Assembly (NCBI GenBank): GCA_949361645.1
Contig: OX442419.1
Coordinates: 9,855,609 to 9,919,608 of the forward strand
DNA from: Spongilla lacustris
Lineage: Eukaryota > Porifera > Demospongiae > Spongillida > Spongillidae
Direction: 5' to 3'
Length of the DNA: 64,000 nucleotides
A model generated the notes under the pieces. It searched no databases. It worked only from the letters and a program-made list of their open reading frames with translations, and had not been told where the DNA came from. This document shows positions 47,486-59,989 of the stretch, one piece after another. Both the position numbers and the translations under genes were made by a program. Each line of letters opens with the position of its first letter. Within the stretch, counting starts at the first letter, position 1.

Positions 47486-48542
47486 CGTGGAGGGCGCACG
47501 CCTCCCCTAATATACGGATGATAAAAATATATAATAAGACTATTAGATTAACCTGTAACCCTTAACCTTTCATCTATTTTCATCTTTAATTCAGGATGGA
47601 AATCCTGAATTAAGGATGACTTTACGCCGCTCGTATCGACATAAATTCGAACGGGTATTGATGATTTTTTTTAAAAATATTTAGCTTCTGTAGGCTTTCA
47701 TCTAAACAGCGCTATCCATTTTAGTCATTCAAATCTTTATTTCTTTTAGAGAAAACAATGTTTAGGCTTAGTTTACTTTTTCATTCGCAAATAATGCCGC
47801 GGTTACCATCAAAGTCGGGTATAAGGTTGAGGAAAGAGTAGGAAGCTTACTTTCAAGATAGAAACTGTTACTACGATCTGTAAGGAGAGCCATATAAGCA
47901 AATTAAACAACATGGGACACAGGAGGTACGAGCATCGAATTAACTCAAGGCGGACTAAGAGAAGCGAGTCAGAGCAGGTGGTACAATGGTTAGCCTCTGC
48001 AAAAAAAAAAAGCATTTCTGTCGTTGTCATATGGAATTTAGAGGTGTTTAGAATTTAAGCGGATGAGGGGAGTGGCCACAAATATGCCCTTCCATATTGA
48101 GAGCGATGCAGAAATGCCTGGCATTGGTAGGTAGAAATGCTGTCACCAGTACTGTTGGCACATAAAAAGAAGGGGTCGATGCTCGGACAGTGATAATAAA
48201 TTACACTTTTCTATTATTTTGTGTACAAGTTTGATAAAAATACAACTTCTACCAAGAGTCTGAAGGTGCTACCACCAATAAGTAGTGAAAAGGAGTAAAA
48301 TTGATATGTTCAATGCTCTTTGTAAGCATTACAAACTATAAATTGCTAGTACGCGGGAGCAACGAACGTGCTTATGCATCCTTGAAGTTTGGGCTGCTTT
48401 ATAGTATATAGGCTTACTTGTTGACATAGGGTGGAATTTTCCCTGCCTTTCACAATTTTAGTTTTCTTTGATTTTCATAGAAGCACCTCTCTGGTAGGGG
48501 TTCCACTGGGTTCGCGTCTGGATTTGGTTGTCTAAAATTAAA
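45469..48542. other. No gene recognised; 95-bp diverged repeats and poly-G
   Basis: Three diverged direct units (about 46620-46930) share ATCTGAGGGTAAG, ACACTGACCTTAAAT and a closing AGAAACACA. A hAT-like tip CAGTGGCGGATTTAGG (47440) runs into a poly-G tract (about 47452-47485) and has no partner in the window. No gene was recognised. Confidence 0.45.
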
Positions 48543-48742
48543 NNNNNNNNNNNNNNNNNNNNNNNNNNNNNNNNNNNNNNNNNNNNNNNNNNNNNNNNNN
48601 NNNNNNNNNNNNNNNNNNNNNNNNNNNNNNNNNNNNNNNNNNNNNNNNNNNNNNNNNNNNNNNNNNNNNNNNNNNNNNNNNNNNNNNNNNNNNNNNNNNN
48701 NNNNNNNNNNNNNNNNNNNNNNNNNNNNNNNNNNNNNNNNNN
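48543..48742. other. Assembly gap of 200 N
   Basis: Exactly 200 undetermined bases, a conventional scaffold gap length. Open frames running through it are meaningless and the true distance is unknown. Confidence 1.
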
Positions 48743-49305
48743 CATGATCAATTATCGCTTGGTTATTAAATGTTGGGGTGAATAGTTATGGTAACCACGA
48801 AGGATGTAAATGTACTTGCTACCACAGAGGCTTTCATGAGCGCTGATCGCAAAGCCTTCAAAACTGCCGTATCGGAGGCTTTGGATGGCACAAAAAAATC
48901 TTTGTTTTTTTAGCTACATGATAGCTTGCGCAATGTTGCCAAGCAGCCTGTCAGCAGAAATCAATTTCAGAAAATATGATCCATTGTTGTGGTGAAGGAA
49001 TCATTAGCCATACGTCCCTACCATAGCCAAACCAGCAAGCAAGTATAGTTGTGTGCATTTTTGTATAGGTATTTTAAAGGTTGCGCCCGTGGGGGCGTGG
49101 CATCTTGCACGAAAGGCTGCATTGGCAAATGTATATTTCTAAGGCAAAATTGAAACTGAACTGGTTTTTCATTCATTGATGTACTCTGCTTGTTTCTAAA
49201 TTTTGTTTCTGTATATCTTTGTTTATGTCCGTACACGTTTATTTCGCGATATGACTTTAGAAAGATTAATCGCGATATAAACATTTAATCGCGATATATC
49301 GCGGC
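48743..49305. other. No gene recognised
   Basis: A short frame from ATG at 48788 (MVTTKDVNVLATTEAF) has no recognisable family. No transposon ends were seen before the palindrome cluster. Confidence 0.4.
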
Positions 49306-49309
49306 AACA

Positions 49310-49455
49310 CTAGTGGTCCAGAGGGACCCACATGCCTAGGCAACTGGGTCCGGGGGGGACCCAGTTGCCTAGGCATATGGGTCCCCCCGGACCCAGTTGC
49401 CTAGGCATGTGGGTCCCCCCGGACCCAAAATGAGGGGGGACCCGTATGCCTGACA
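49310..49455. repeat. Cluster of GGGTCC/CCTAGG palindromes
   Basis: GGGTCC, GTTGCCTAGGCATATGGG and GGACCC modules alternate to form three or four overlapping palindromes centred on CCTAGG or on GGGTCC-CCGGACCC. The arrangement is like the ends of the Ginger-like element at 28238 and 34660-34927, with a different core word. Confidence 0.8.
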
Positions 49456-49489
49456 GACTGTGACACCGGCCTTAATGTCTGGGCAGTGG

Positions 49490-49579
49490 CTAGTCTCGTT
49501 CCCAGACCAATATTACGCAATGTTTATCGTATACATTTGCGATAAACATTGCGTCATATTGGTCTGGGAACGAAACTAG
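49490..49579. mobile_element. 90-bp MITE with a 7-bp target duplication
   Basis: Ends CTAGTCTCGTTCCCAGACC and GGTCTGGGAACGAAACTAG are inverted, and the inner arms (GCAATGTTTATCG) continue the hairpin. GCAGTGG at 49483-49489 and 49580-49586 is the duplication. The tips match those of 15344-15639. Confidence 0.9.
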
Positions 49580-49608
49580 GCAGTGGCAAGGTGGCCGGCC
49601 GGCGGGCA

Positions 49609-49611
<3 letters not shown>

Positions 49612-49649
<38 letters not shown>
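49612..49649 (+). repeat. 38-base poly-C tract
   Basis: An uninterrupted C run, the longest homopolymer in the window. Length is probably unreliable in the assembly. Confidence 0.95.
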
Positions 49650-49651
<2 letters not shown>

Positions 49652-50455
49652 AGCGGGCCTTAAAAAGGGGGCGCCAAAATGATTATAGGGGCGCTCCAGC
49701 CGTCACGCGCATCGAGTATGTTGCTATTTATACATATTATGTATATACAAGTTGCTATAAATATGTACCACGTGAGACCTCCTCTTTTCCGATGTTCGTT
49801 CCTGTCCGGTTATTGCCGGTTTATCTCGTATCCACGCGGCGTATATTTATAGCAGCATACATGTACATGATGTAAGACGCGCGTGACAACTGTATTAAGA
49901 TGATTATAGTATAGTGCAATAATATTAGATATAATAATTTTATAATAATTATAACACATGTATAAAATTATAATTATAGTCATGAAAAAAGCATAATAGC
50001 TGAACCCTATAGCTACTTTCTCCAAAACGGGGGAGCACACCTTGGACGAGACAATTAATACTTTGGGGGTCAAGTATGACAAACATGTACACTGTATAAT
50101 GTCTTAATAAGTAAGATCGGTCACCCACTTTTGATGGTATAGCTAACTATTTATAGTGGCGTGTGGTACAAATTATTTTAATTTTATTGCTACTTACTAG
50201 TAACATTTAGGTGTGCATGTACAGTACCTAGTCAGTGCAAGTCAATTGCCAAGAATCATACATGCATATTCCTTTTGATAAGACCTTGGTTATTGGATCA
50301 GTAGTGTAATACACATGCATGCAGGCTATGCAAATTATGGTAAAGAAAGCATTTCCAATACATTTACATATCACAAACTAAGGCTAGGTTCAGTAGCTAA
50401 AAAAAATGTGCTATTAGTGAGAAAGGCCTATAAGTTTTGCTTTCGGTACTTCCAC
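49650..50455. other. No gene recognised
   Basis: AT-rich sequence, including a TATAATTATAA-type stretch near 49915-49980. No exon was recognised. Confidence 0.5.
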
Positions 50456-50689
50456 AGACTCCTCTCGTTAACCACTTGCAGCAAGTGTGCAGCACGTGCA
50501 TGCCCTGGCAAAGCAACTGATCAAAACCATCCTCCTGCCTCCTCTCCTACCTCTCCTCCTCTATCCTCCCTCTCCTCCCTCTCCTTCCTCTCCTCCCTCT
50601 TCTCACTCTCCCACACAAATATTGGTGAACATGATGTGATCAGTACCTTTGACCTAGCACCCTCTCAGTTTAGGGATGGTTTGGCAATT

Positions 50690-51335
50690 TGATATCAACG
50701 GCAACCTTCCTGCATACCTATCAAGTGTGATGGATGTAGTGCAAATTTCATGTTACAACATGCATTAGACTGTAAGACAGGTGGTCTTGTCATCCAACGA
50801 CATAATGAAGTTCGGGACTGTCTTGGGGATATGGCTGCTCAAGTATGGAGTCAGGTTGTACGTGAACCAATAGTCAAAGAGGCTGACTCCAAAGCAGATG
50901 GTCCATGATTGAGGGCTGATCTAGGCATTCAAGGTGTTTGGACTCCCCAGGTGGAAGCGTTGCTTGATATAAAAGTCATTGACACAGACGCACCATCACA
51001 CCTGCATCGAACACCAGAATCATATTTGGACACAGGGGCTCGAGAGAGGAAGAAGGCAGTGGAAGATAGGCGAGGTACATTTACTCCTTTCGTAACATCG
51101 TTGATGGGCTTCTCCACAGAGAAGCAGAACATTTTTTGAAGCACATAGCTACCAGCATAGCAGTCAAATGGGAAAAATCATATGCAGAAACGTGTGCATT
51201 CGTCAGAGCTCGACTTTTATTGGCCTGGTTCGAGCATGAAGCTTATGTCTAAGTGGATCTAGGGTAAAGTGGAGGAGTGGACTAGGCTTTGATGATGGGG
51301 CATCACTTCCTACAGTCATGCAATAGGCTTTAGCA
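50690..51335 (+). pseudogene. Relic of reverse-transcriptase C-terminus with zinc knuckle (copy F)
   Basis: In order: CDGC, then HALDCKTGGLVIQRHNEVRD (Cys/His zinc block), RADLGIQGVWTP, DIKVIDTDAPSHL (nuclease-like), and DRRGTFTPFV (the block of copy D). A stop at about 50906-50908 and later frame changes show it is inactive. A Ser/Leu-rich upstream stretch (50530-50620) comes from a CTCTCC repeat. The order agrees with copies C and D, so the fragments describe one family. Confidence 0.75.
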
Positions 51336-51539
51336 TTATTTTAGCATTCGTTTTGTGTCTTTCTTTCAATGTTATTCTTGTTTTGTAATTCTTTCACTCA
51401 TAAACTAAACAACACAAATTAAAAAAATATATTTGTGATAAAATAAATTAACACGTCACTGTTACCATAGCAACTTACAAATACTGTGATCATCTAATAT
51501 GTCATCTAAACGGAAACAAAATCTCCAATAGACATTAAC

Positions 51540-54500
51540 TCAAATATTAAGTGGTTCTCGATAAAATAGTTTTTTATCTTCATTCAAACTGTCTTCCACT
51601 TGATTTCTGTTAAAATGTGAATTGCAGATGAAACTAAATATGCTTTTCACTGATCTTTTGTGCACAGCCCACAGATTGATCATCAAAATCCCAATAAAGT
51701 ATATGAATGCTCCAAATATTCCAACCACAATGATCACATTACTACTTGGTGAAGGACCATCATTACTGATAATGACAAATGAAACTACAGCAATGTTGAA
51801 GTACAAAAATGCATCCAGAAGACTCAATGGCCAGTACTTGTATATAGAAAGTACGGTAGTGGTCAGGAAAAGCACAACTGATACAAACACTACTGCAATT
51901 AGGGTTAATTTAAAATCATTGCTCTTGTTGATGGCCATAAACAGATACAAAGCAAAGCGGGCTAGCAAAATAACACCAGTCCAATATCTGTATGAGTCCT
52001 TGTAGGGAGCCTGATATGAATCAAGTAGTGGTTTCATCTTGTTTACCCAAGACAATAATCTCAGGTGTGACTTAGCCTGGAAGAAGGGTAGAAATGCTAG
52101 CAATACAGTGTATGGTGCCAAAAACATCACAATTAGAAGTCCTGCAACAAACAATGCTGCATGTTCCCTGCCCAAGTACTCCACATTCCCATCATATAGC
52201 CACAGTGGTGGAGAGTTGTCTAATGGAGCGTATTGGAATATTGTTACAGCTGTTCTTGAGAGGGATGAGTAGATAAGCCATATCAATGTAGCCAAAACTG
52301 GCACTATATTGAAGCGACATAACCTTGAAACTGTCCGTGAGTACCTACCAAGGAATACAATCGCAAAAACCAAACCTAATAAGTACAGTGGGAATAATAA
52401 ACGAAGCCATGTCTTTGCATAACTATTCAAGCCATTGTAAAAACACATTTGAAGTCCAAAATCCAGATTTAACCATGATATAAATGTTTTACACAAATGG
52501 AAAATAGATCTCATTTCATCAGTATTGAAAAAAATCGTTTCATTCATTTTAATGATATTGGCATATATGATGAGACCATTAATGGTTCCAGATGAAACAG
52601 TGAGATTGAAAATAAACAGAATTGCTATCAGACCCATTCCAAGAGCTGCAAAGAGAACTATTAGCCACAGAGTGTTATCTGAGCACTCATCACAAACAGA
52701 ACTACCAAGTACCATGCTGAAGTTTGTTTGACACTGCCCACATAATACACCAGCTCGTTTATAGTTGCACTGATCATCCTGATTCATTAAATCAAGGTCC
52801 GTGTCCATAGGCTTGCAGTAATCAAAAGGACAATGTAAATAAACAGACAATGTGTCAGTAACATTCCCTATCCACATCTGAGATGGTCTGTGGACCAACA
52901 GTAAGTTGATATCACATGTTAAATTATATTTTTCAATTTCAATTTCAGGATCACAATTGCAAAATAGAGTAGCATTATTGAAAAGGACATGTGGCTTCCC
53001 ATGACTTGATACTTGATATACTACTCAAGTAGGCGCTATTGGTAACAAGTAATAGATCTTCTAACAATACTGTATTATATGCCACACCCCTAAGCTGTAA
53101 TGAGAAATTTCCCCATGATGTAGCTATCTCTTGGGATGCATATAGGGGGAGGAGCATAAGTACTGTACCAGGTGAGAACCCACTCCGTTGCCCAACTGGT
53201 GTCAGAGATATGTTAGCTTTCTGGCCTGGGTACAAATAAATTCTTCCAGGAATGTAATCTTGCTCACAATGTGGTTGGCCATTTTCACAAGGACATAGTT
53301 GATATGGATCTGATGAGATAAGAGATGTCGATGTATCTGTGTTCATGAATATAGATATATTATCAAATATCATTCCACTGGTGTGCGAGGAACAGTTGTA
53401 GTTAGGTATGAGGTCACAGTTCAACCAGCAGTCATCAATGTTCCCTCCACATATGGCACTACCTGCATAGCCTACAGAGTTTGCATCAAAGTACATAGAA
53501 GTATTTGGATTAAAAAGCGTTCCATTTGGATCATTGATCTGAAAGAAACATTTAACTTGTGTACCCACACGTGTACCCACACCATCACTTAATGCATGTA
53601 TAGCACCTCCATATAAGGATGCTGTATTATTAATGAATTTAATACTGTTTGGAGCAGATATTTGAAATGTGGAGTAGTACAATTCAAGTGCCCCGCCCTT
53701 TCCATACTTTGGGTTGTTATTTATAAATACATTGCATCCCATAAAATAAATGGTGCTGGATATAGCTGTTATCCCAGACTGAATAAGTGGACCTTGATTG
53801 GTTCTTATACTGCCAAATATGCAATCATGAATATGTAATGTATTGTTCTGTACAGTGATTGCACGATTGAGTCCTTCAAATGAACAGTTTGAAACAAGAA
53901 GGGAAATATTGGTGTCTATACCATCAGGGCAAAAGACGGAGGCAAAGGTAATGTTTTCTAATGATATTTGTACTCCATTGTCATTGGTGGACTAATATAG
54001 TTTCATGACATTATTAAGAGACCTGTCACCAATAAAACTGCTTCTAATAATTAAGATATATATAGTTAGGTTCTGTTGTTGTAGAGAACTACCAATATGT
54101 GCATACAGTGATGAACCATTATTAAATGCATAGTTATTGATAAATGTGCTGTCAGCCATGACTAATAGTGGGGTAGAGTACCAGGACTGCTCAGTAAGCT
54201 GTAGAACATAGAACAGGCCACAGCCATTTAAACATGAGCCTCTAATGCTTGATGTATTGATGATAGTGAAGTGAGACCTTCTAGAGTAGTCATTGAAATA
54301 GAAGTTAGATCCACACGAGGCTTGGTTTCTATATGCAATACTGCCGCTGATGTTGACATACAGGTCATATGCAGTCTGATGCAGTGCCATATTGGTAGCA
54401 AGGTGTGGTGAGCACAGGGTTAAGAGTGTGGGCAATGTTCTTCAAGGAACCATCAATCCCCAAAGCAAATAAGGAATTATCTATTGTTAAAGAGACACGG

Positions 54501-55328
54501 GCACTGTTGTTGAAATTAGAATTCATATCAACGTACAGAAGGAGAGCATTTCCTCCAGGTAAGAAGTTGTAATTTGGATGAGTATTGGCATAGAACTGCA
54601 TCCTGCAAGTATTGTTTAAGCCCAAGCATGATGTACAGTTAAAGAGGTGGGGTATAATGTGACCTGCATAACGGTTTATAATGCCTACATTGCTATTAAA
54701 AAATGAGGAATCCACAATATAGGAGTACCCATTTATGTTAACCCCCAAGAGACCATAGCCAATGCCACTTTGGATTGACAATCCTTCAATAATCAGATTG
54801 TAAGTATTAACTATTAATAATGAAGCTGTAAGGTTGTTTGAGCTCTCCAGCTCTGTGTATTCTTTGTATGGGGTTATGGCAGCTCCACATCCATATATGG
54901 TTATGTTTAAGATTGTCAGATTGGTGACATTGATAAAAGCAAGTCCAGATGGCACTGTACAGTTTATGACACTTGATGATTGACGGAATGATACTTGACC
55001 ATCTTCAGGGTATGTTTGGTTGAAGTACACCACTTCACTTAAGAAATTTAATGTTGTGTAACGTTCCCAATCCCAATCAATTGAACGTTCTCACAATTCT
55101 GTATTACTGTGAGGTTCTCTTCATTCAATAGATGGTTTCCGGGATAGAATACAAAGCTGGTGTTTGATTTAAAATAGTACGACGAGTTCTTTATGTATGC
55201 GTCCAGTACGTTACATGCATGGCTGGTCCTTTGGACATGGAAAAGATTTGATGTCTGGAGTCACATAGTAAACATTTGAACTGCTGCCATAGCCAATATG
55301 CATTGCAATAATCATTAGCTGGATGTGG
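51540..55328 (-). pseudogene. Beta-helix ectodomain plus eight-pass membrane protein, disrupted
   Basis: Read on the minus strand: a start region after an acceptor at about 55329 with VYYVTPD and CPKDQPC; a long ectodomain (about 55230-53000) full of Asn-X-Ser/Thr sites and right-handed beta-helix or PMP-like motifs (GKGGALELYYS, YGGAIHA); a Cys-rich membrane-proximal module (CPFDYC, LCGQC, CDEC); and about eight membrane segments in the last 400 residues (51540-52750). This architecture recurs in sponges and cnidarians; its function is unknown and a surface receptor or adhesion role is a guess. Disruptions: two frame changes near 55050-55230, one near 54400, an in-frame TAG at 53992-53994, and one near 52985. 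The membrane part is intact for 452 codons. Either a pseudogene or an error-rich assembly. Confidence 0.7.
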
Positions 55329-58280
55329 CTGAAATAAGAAATAATGTATAAACGGGATACCAAACACATTGTTTCTATTTCCAATATCGGATATGCTCAT
55401 GTGTTATTTTCACTATTATTTACCTGTGTCACTTTTGTAATGGGTGTGCATTAACGCAGCTAATACAGTTGCGCGGGTATATAGGAATTACGATCGTGCC
55501 TGTACATGTACGTCTACATGTACGTACGAAACCATTTTATTGACCCTAGCTGAATTCTTGAAATCAATCAGAGTCCAATTGAAGGCCAATATGTTTATAG
55601 ATAATTCAGGAAAAATGCATTGGACTATTACTCGGCATATATGTGCATACAAGACATTTGGCCCAATGCAAAGCAACTGCCCTATGGCTTATAAACGGCC
55701 CTTTAAATAGACATCTCAACCCTAGTAACTAATCAAAACCCATCCATGCATAAACGCATAAATTGCCCATGCACAATACTAAAGAACTGACTGGTGCATG
55801 TGGACTGAATGTGCGCTGGTATGTTGTCCTTAATGAAATTTGTGTCTCTACAACTAGCAGCATTTCGAAAATGGCTAAATGTATAATCTTGTTCTTTGAA
55901 GTTAAATACTGCGAATTAATTGTTGCCGGTGCAAATTAAGAGATCATTAACACGAAAATGAGTATCCACGGCCAGAAGCAAACTAGAAGTATTGGACGCA
56001 GCATTTAAGATTTTGCATATTGTAGGTCTGAACATAAGTCATAACGTGCCTATAATCCAGCATCAGTACCAACTAGTTGACGTGAAGAACGGCATAACTA
56101 TATCGCTAGAATAAAATCGCAGATATCGATCACTAAAGTAGGTACTTTAATAAATTGCGTTTGCGTAGGCGGAAGCTGATGATCTAAATTTCGTCGAAAA
56201 TTGTGACCGTATTTAGGATTTCTCTACGAGTGCTTAAGAAGACGCGCGCTTTGTAAAGTTGTTTGCAAGGTATTTAGGACTTTATTGCTATAATACAGAA
56301 CAAAAGGGGTTGCCCGATACACTATTGGTATCTAAATGTAAGCCAGCATACGGCGTTATTTTGTGTGCCTCGTTGATTTCCATAGTAATCGGTCGCGATT
56401 AGCCATTCTTTAGATTCTTAAAGCACTCACTTGAGGAAGCGTTTCCCATGTTTATTAGGTCCTAGCCTATATCAGGATAAAATTTCATGAGCTTTGGATG
56501 GTGCCCAAGGGTCCATTTATCGGCACAGGCGTTTACTGTTGGATTGCTTAGAGCTTGACATAACAATGCTTAACCTGGTATTTCTGTGTTAGAGCCCTGT
56601 GAATTAAACTTATTTTTTGTATTTTCAACGCATACACAATCTATTTTGTTTATGTGTCAAAGAGTTGTGTGATAGTTCTATTTAATACGCACCGAATTCG
56701 TCAAGGCACGCGTTAGTTATGGAAAGTATTGTACAGCATGGACCGCCATATCATTAAAAACAGCTCAATCATAAAAATATGATGGTGCCCACACAGCGTA
56801 TTTTTCAAGACAATATTTTCATGTTAGTGTATCCTAGCTATGCAGTGACATTGAGAAATACATCTACCCATAACCAGCATATGCCCAGTTATTGAAGTAG
56901 CTTTGGATCAAATGGCAGGTGCTCTCCCTGAACCTTGAACTACAAAATTCTGCATGCTACAACAGAACAAGATAAGATAATAGATATTGTAGTACACTAG
57001 CTACTTGAAGTATGTGTAATATAGTAGACACAGTTGCATGGCTACCTTGAAGGTACTTTAGCTCATCTATATCACCATCCATTGTTCACCAAGTATGTTT
57101 ACTGAACATAATGCACCCTTGGCCTGGCTGATTACCTTTATAGAAAAGCATCTAATGTTAAATGATGGAAACGTAAGATGTAAAATTAATGGAACAATGC
57201 AGTGGTTGTGTGCACACTCTCAGAACAAGCAAGAAAATATAGCTTGGTTAAATTTTGCATCTGACAAGCTTAGAGAGTAAAGTTAATTAGTAAACAACAT
57301 GAACACTATATTGCAAGATCAGCAACTTAAAGATAAGATTCAAAAGAATGAGAACAGTTCAAGGAGGAAGATAGAAAAGAAGTTGCAATGTGTGGCAGAA
57401 AAGGAAGTTAGAATTATCAAATGAGTTTCCTAATATCTCATAATGAAAAAAAAAAAAGTAATATTTTTGAAGCGTTTTATCCAACGTTTCAGTTATTTGT
57501 AATAATAAAATAATAAAGGTAAGCATAAACAATGCACAATAAGTAACTATACTAGTAAAAAGATACAGAATCCATAACAGAAGCAGCATTTCCACATTGT
57601 ACTGCAACTGACTAGCCTTTGTAGCAAGTAAGAGCCTACATTGCACTCTCCCGATGCCTGCCTAAGGTGATGGTCAAGCTCTCTCCTGATGTCTCAATGG
57701 CTATTGGCGTGATCAGTTATTAATGGTCTGTATATTGAACACACCTATGGTATGTGGATCATCAAAATGTGCTATACAATGGACTTATAATATGTGTAAA
57801 TCAATCAAAGAAGTCTCAAGTTCCTAAAGTAATTATAATGTGAATAAATAGGGGAGAACATTATGATATCGCTATACGGGCTATTGCCGTATTGGCAGCT
57901 AGATTATATAATGAGACAGCTAAATTTAGATGTAATGTGTATTTGACTCTGTGAACCTTATAAAGAGTACCTATGTTGTATTTTATGCAAATATGGCATC
58001 ATTATCTTGAATACTTTTACAGTAGTTGCATGGAGAAGTCAAGCGATCACAGTTTTTTATATTATATTATTATATATTTAGAAAAACTTTTTTGTATTTG
58101 TATAATTGAAAATCTCAACTGTACTCAGTTTTGTGGTGCGTTGGTAGATAATCATAAATTATGCCGCTATGAAACACATATTTTTGAATTTCAAATATAA
58201 CACATATTTTAAATCATGTACAAAACATGCTATACCACTTAGTAAACAGCATCATTCAAAGGAGGGGAGAGGTTGGAGCC
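55329..58280. other. No gene recognised
   Basis: About 3 kb of AT-rich sequence upstream of the beta-helix gene. Only short unconnected frames are present; the promoter of that gene should lie near 55.3-55.6 kb, but no element could be named. Confidence 0.5.
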
Positions 58281-58289
58281 TTGGAGGCA

Positions 58290-58385
58290 AAGTTAACAAA
58301 ACGGATGCAGCATTCCCCCTCTGAATGGCAACTGAAAACTTTTGCATGAGGCATGCTAGAGAGCTTTTGTCACCTGTGACCTGTG
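58290..58385 (-). pseudogene. Short relic of reverse-transcriptase C-terminus (copy G)
   Basis: About 30 residues read [21 protein letters not shown], matching [19 protein letters not shown] at the end of copy A. Nothing else of the protein is present. Confidence 0.6.
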
Positions 58386-58589
58386 TCCGCAAAACAAAAT
58401 TAATATTGATTAGTTTAGTGAACGGCATCAGTGGAGGCGTGGGGGTGGCATTAGTGGACGGTATACATGTATATATGCATGTCACACCCAAATGACTGTA
58501 TACAGAACATCCCTAGAGCACATTCCAGGGGCAGTCTATATACATGTATATTATGGACTTGTAGTCATTTGTTGTCCCACTGTGTAAAA

Positions 58590-58790
58590 AGGGTTGTTAT
58601 ACAGTACTGTATAACGCGTGTATTCGTGTGTTATGCACACGTTATACACGTGTTATCCGCATGTTTATAACTTTGCGTATGGATACTCTATACACAGTTG
58701 CGTATAACAACTATAGTATAACACTGTGTATAACTTCTGTATAACATTTTGTATAACAATGTATAACAATATGTATAACAATAGCAAATG
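58590..58790. repeat. Cluster of GTATAAC/GTTATAC words
   Basis: At least ten copies of GTATAAC or its reverse complement fall within 200 bases with irregular spacing, for example TGTATAACATTTTGTATAAC. The words occur in both orientations in the left half and mostly in one orientation in the right half. Confidence 0.75.
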
Positions 58791-58799
58791 GAGTAAAAA

Positions 58800-59985
58800 C
58801 AGCGTATATCATAATTATGAATTTTTAATTAGTCGCTCGTTTCCAGGCCTCTTCTATTAAAATTATGATATAAGCAAGTACATAAGTACATGGAACAACA
58901 ACAAAAAAAAAAAACAACAGAGAACGAGTTCAACGGTGAAGCATCCATGCAGGTGGAAAGGCCATCAGGAAAGTTCCGAGCGCGGTGGGCCCAATCGTCT
59001 CTCCTTCCGTGGCGCCTAGCTGAGTCCAAAAACGCGTTTAGTTCCTCTGATCTCCTCTTATCATCGTCCCATTGTCCAGTTCTTCCTCTTCCGACACGTT
59101 AAGTACATCCCTTTCTTGCATGATCTGTTACTTGTTCGGATCGCCACTCCCATAGCTATAGTGTATATAATCAATACTAGACAACATTTTTAAATTCAAG
59201 CGCTTACCTAGTTGTGCTCGGATTGGATGCCCTTCTTTTGAATCGGCTTCAGTAAGAATGCGTTTCAGAGTTAGGTTGTAGTTCGCTATGCCAACTACAT
59301 TCGCAAAAATGAAAGGACTCACACCTTTAACCGACAACAAGTATACCTTCAACCTCTTCTTCGCTGATATCCGAGACATCACTTTAGCATTATGGACGCT
59401 TGAGGTTCTGAGAACAAAGAATTCCCGTTACCAATACAAAGCCACACTGCTTACGCTTCTTGAGACTTCAGCTGATTCAAAAAAGAAGCTGATATAAAGT
59501 TACTGTACCTGCGCAGAAAGTGATGTCCTACTCTCTTGAGTTGGTGTTACAGAGACAGTTTTGGTCGCAACCTCGCTTACTGATAGTTGTACACATCCGC
59601 TACTGAAAATGATTTTCCTGCTGGAGTAGTGCAAACAGCATCGCCATGCTGCCTAGGACCCAAGGTTCGGCGCGGTCTTCTTCGTCATCATGGTACTAGT
59701 ACATAGACTGATAGGTTCTACTGTGACATGAATTGATCGTTGCTCAGGAACCTGTTCGAGGAGAAACTTGGGAATTAGCCACTAGTCCCTCAATTTACTT
59801 GATAACCCACCTAAGATACTTCTTCTGGCTGATAGGAACGTACGGTTAGTTCCAGTATTAGATTTCCCGACGATGACGCCATACACGCATATCATGTGGC
59901 TTTGAAGAGTCTACGCATGCGCGTTACATTCATTTGAAATGGAAGCCTCGTACGCGCTGTATTTGTTCTGTTCAAAGTGGGGTTT
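58800..59985. other. No gene recognised
   Basis: Several medium-length frames lie on both strands (for example 59128-59382 minus and 59288-59497 plus) but they overlap each other and match no family that I know. There could be exons of an unrecognised gene here. Confidence 0.35.
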
Positions 59986-59989
59986 CAAA

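Noticed and set aside
47440..47520. Left end of a hAT element (CAGTGGCGGATTTAGG)
   Set aside because: Only one tip is visible in the window, and the poly-G and nearby gap prevent placing an element.
48458..48785. Open frames through the N run
   Set aside because: The sequence is undetermined there.
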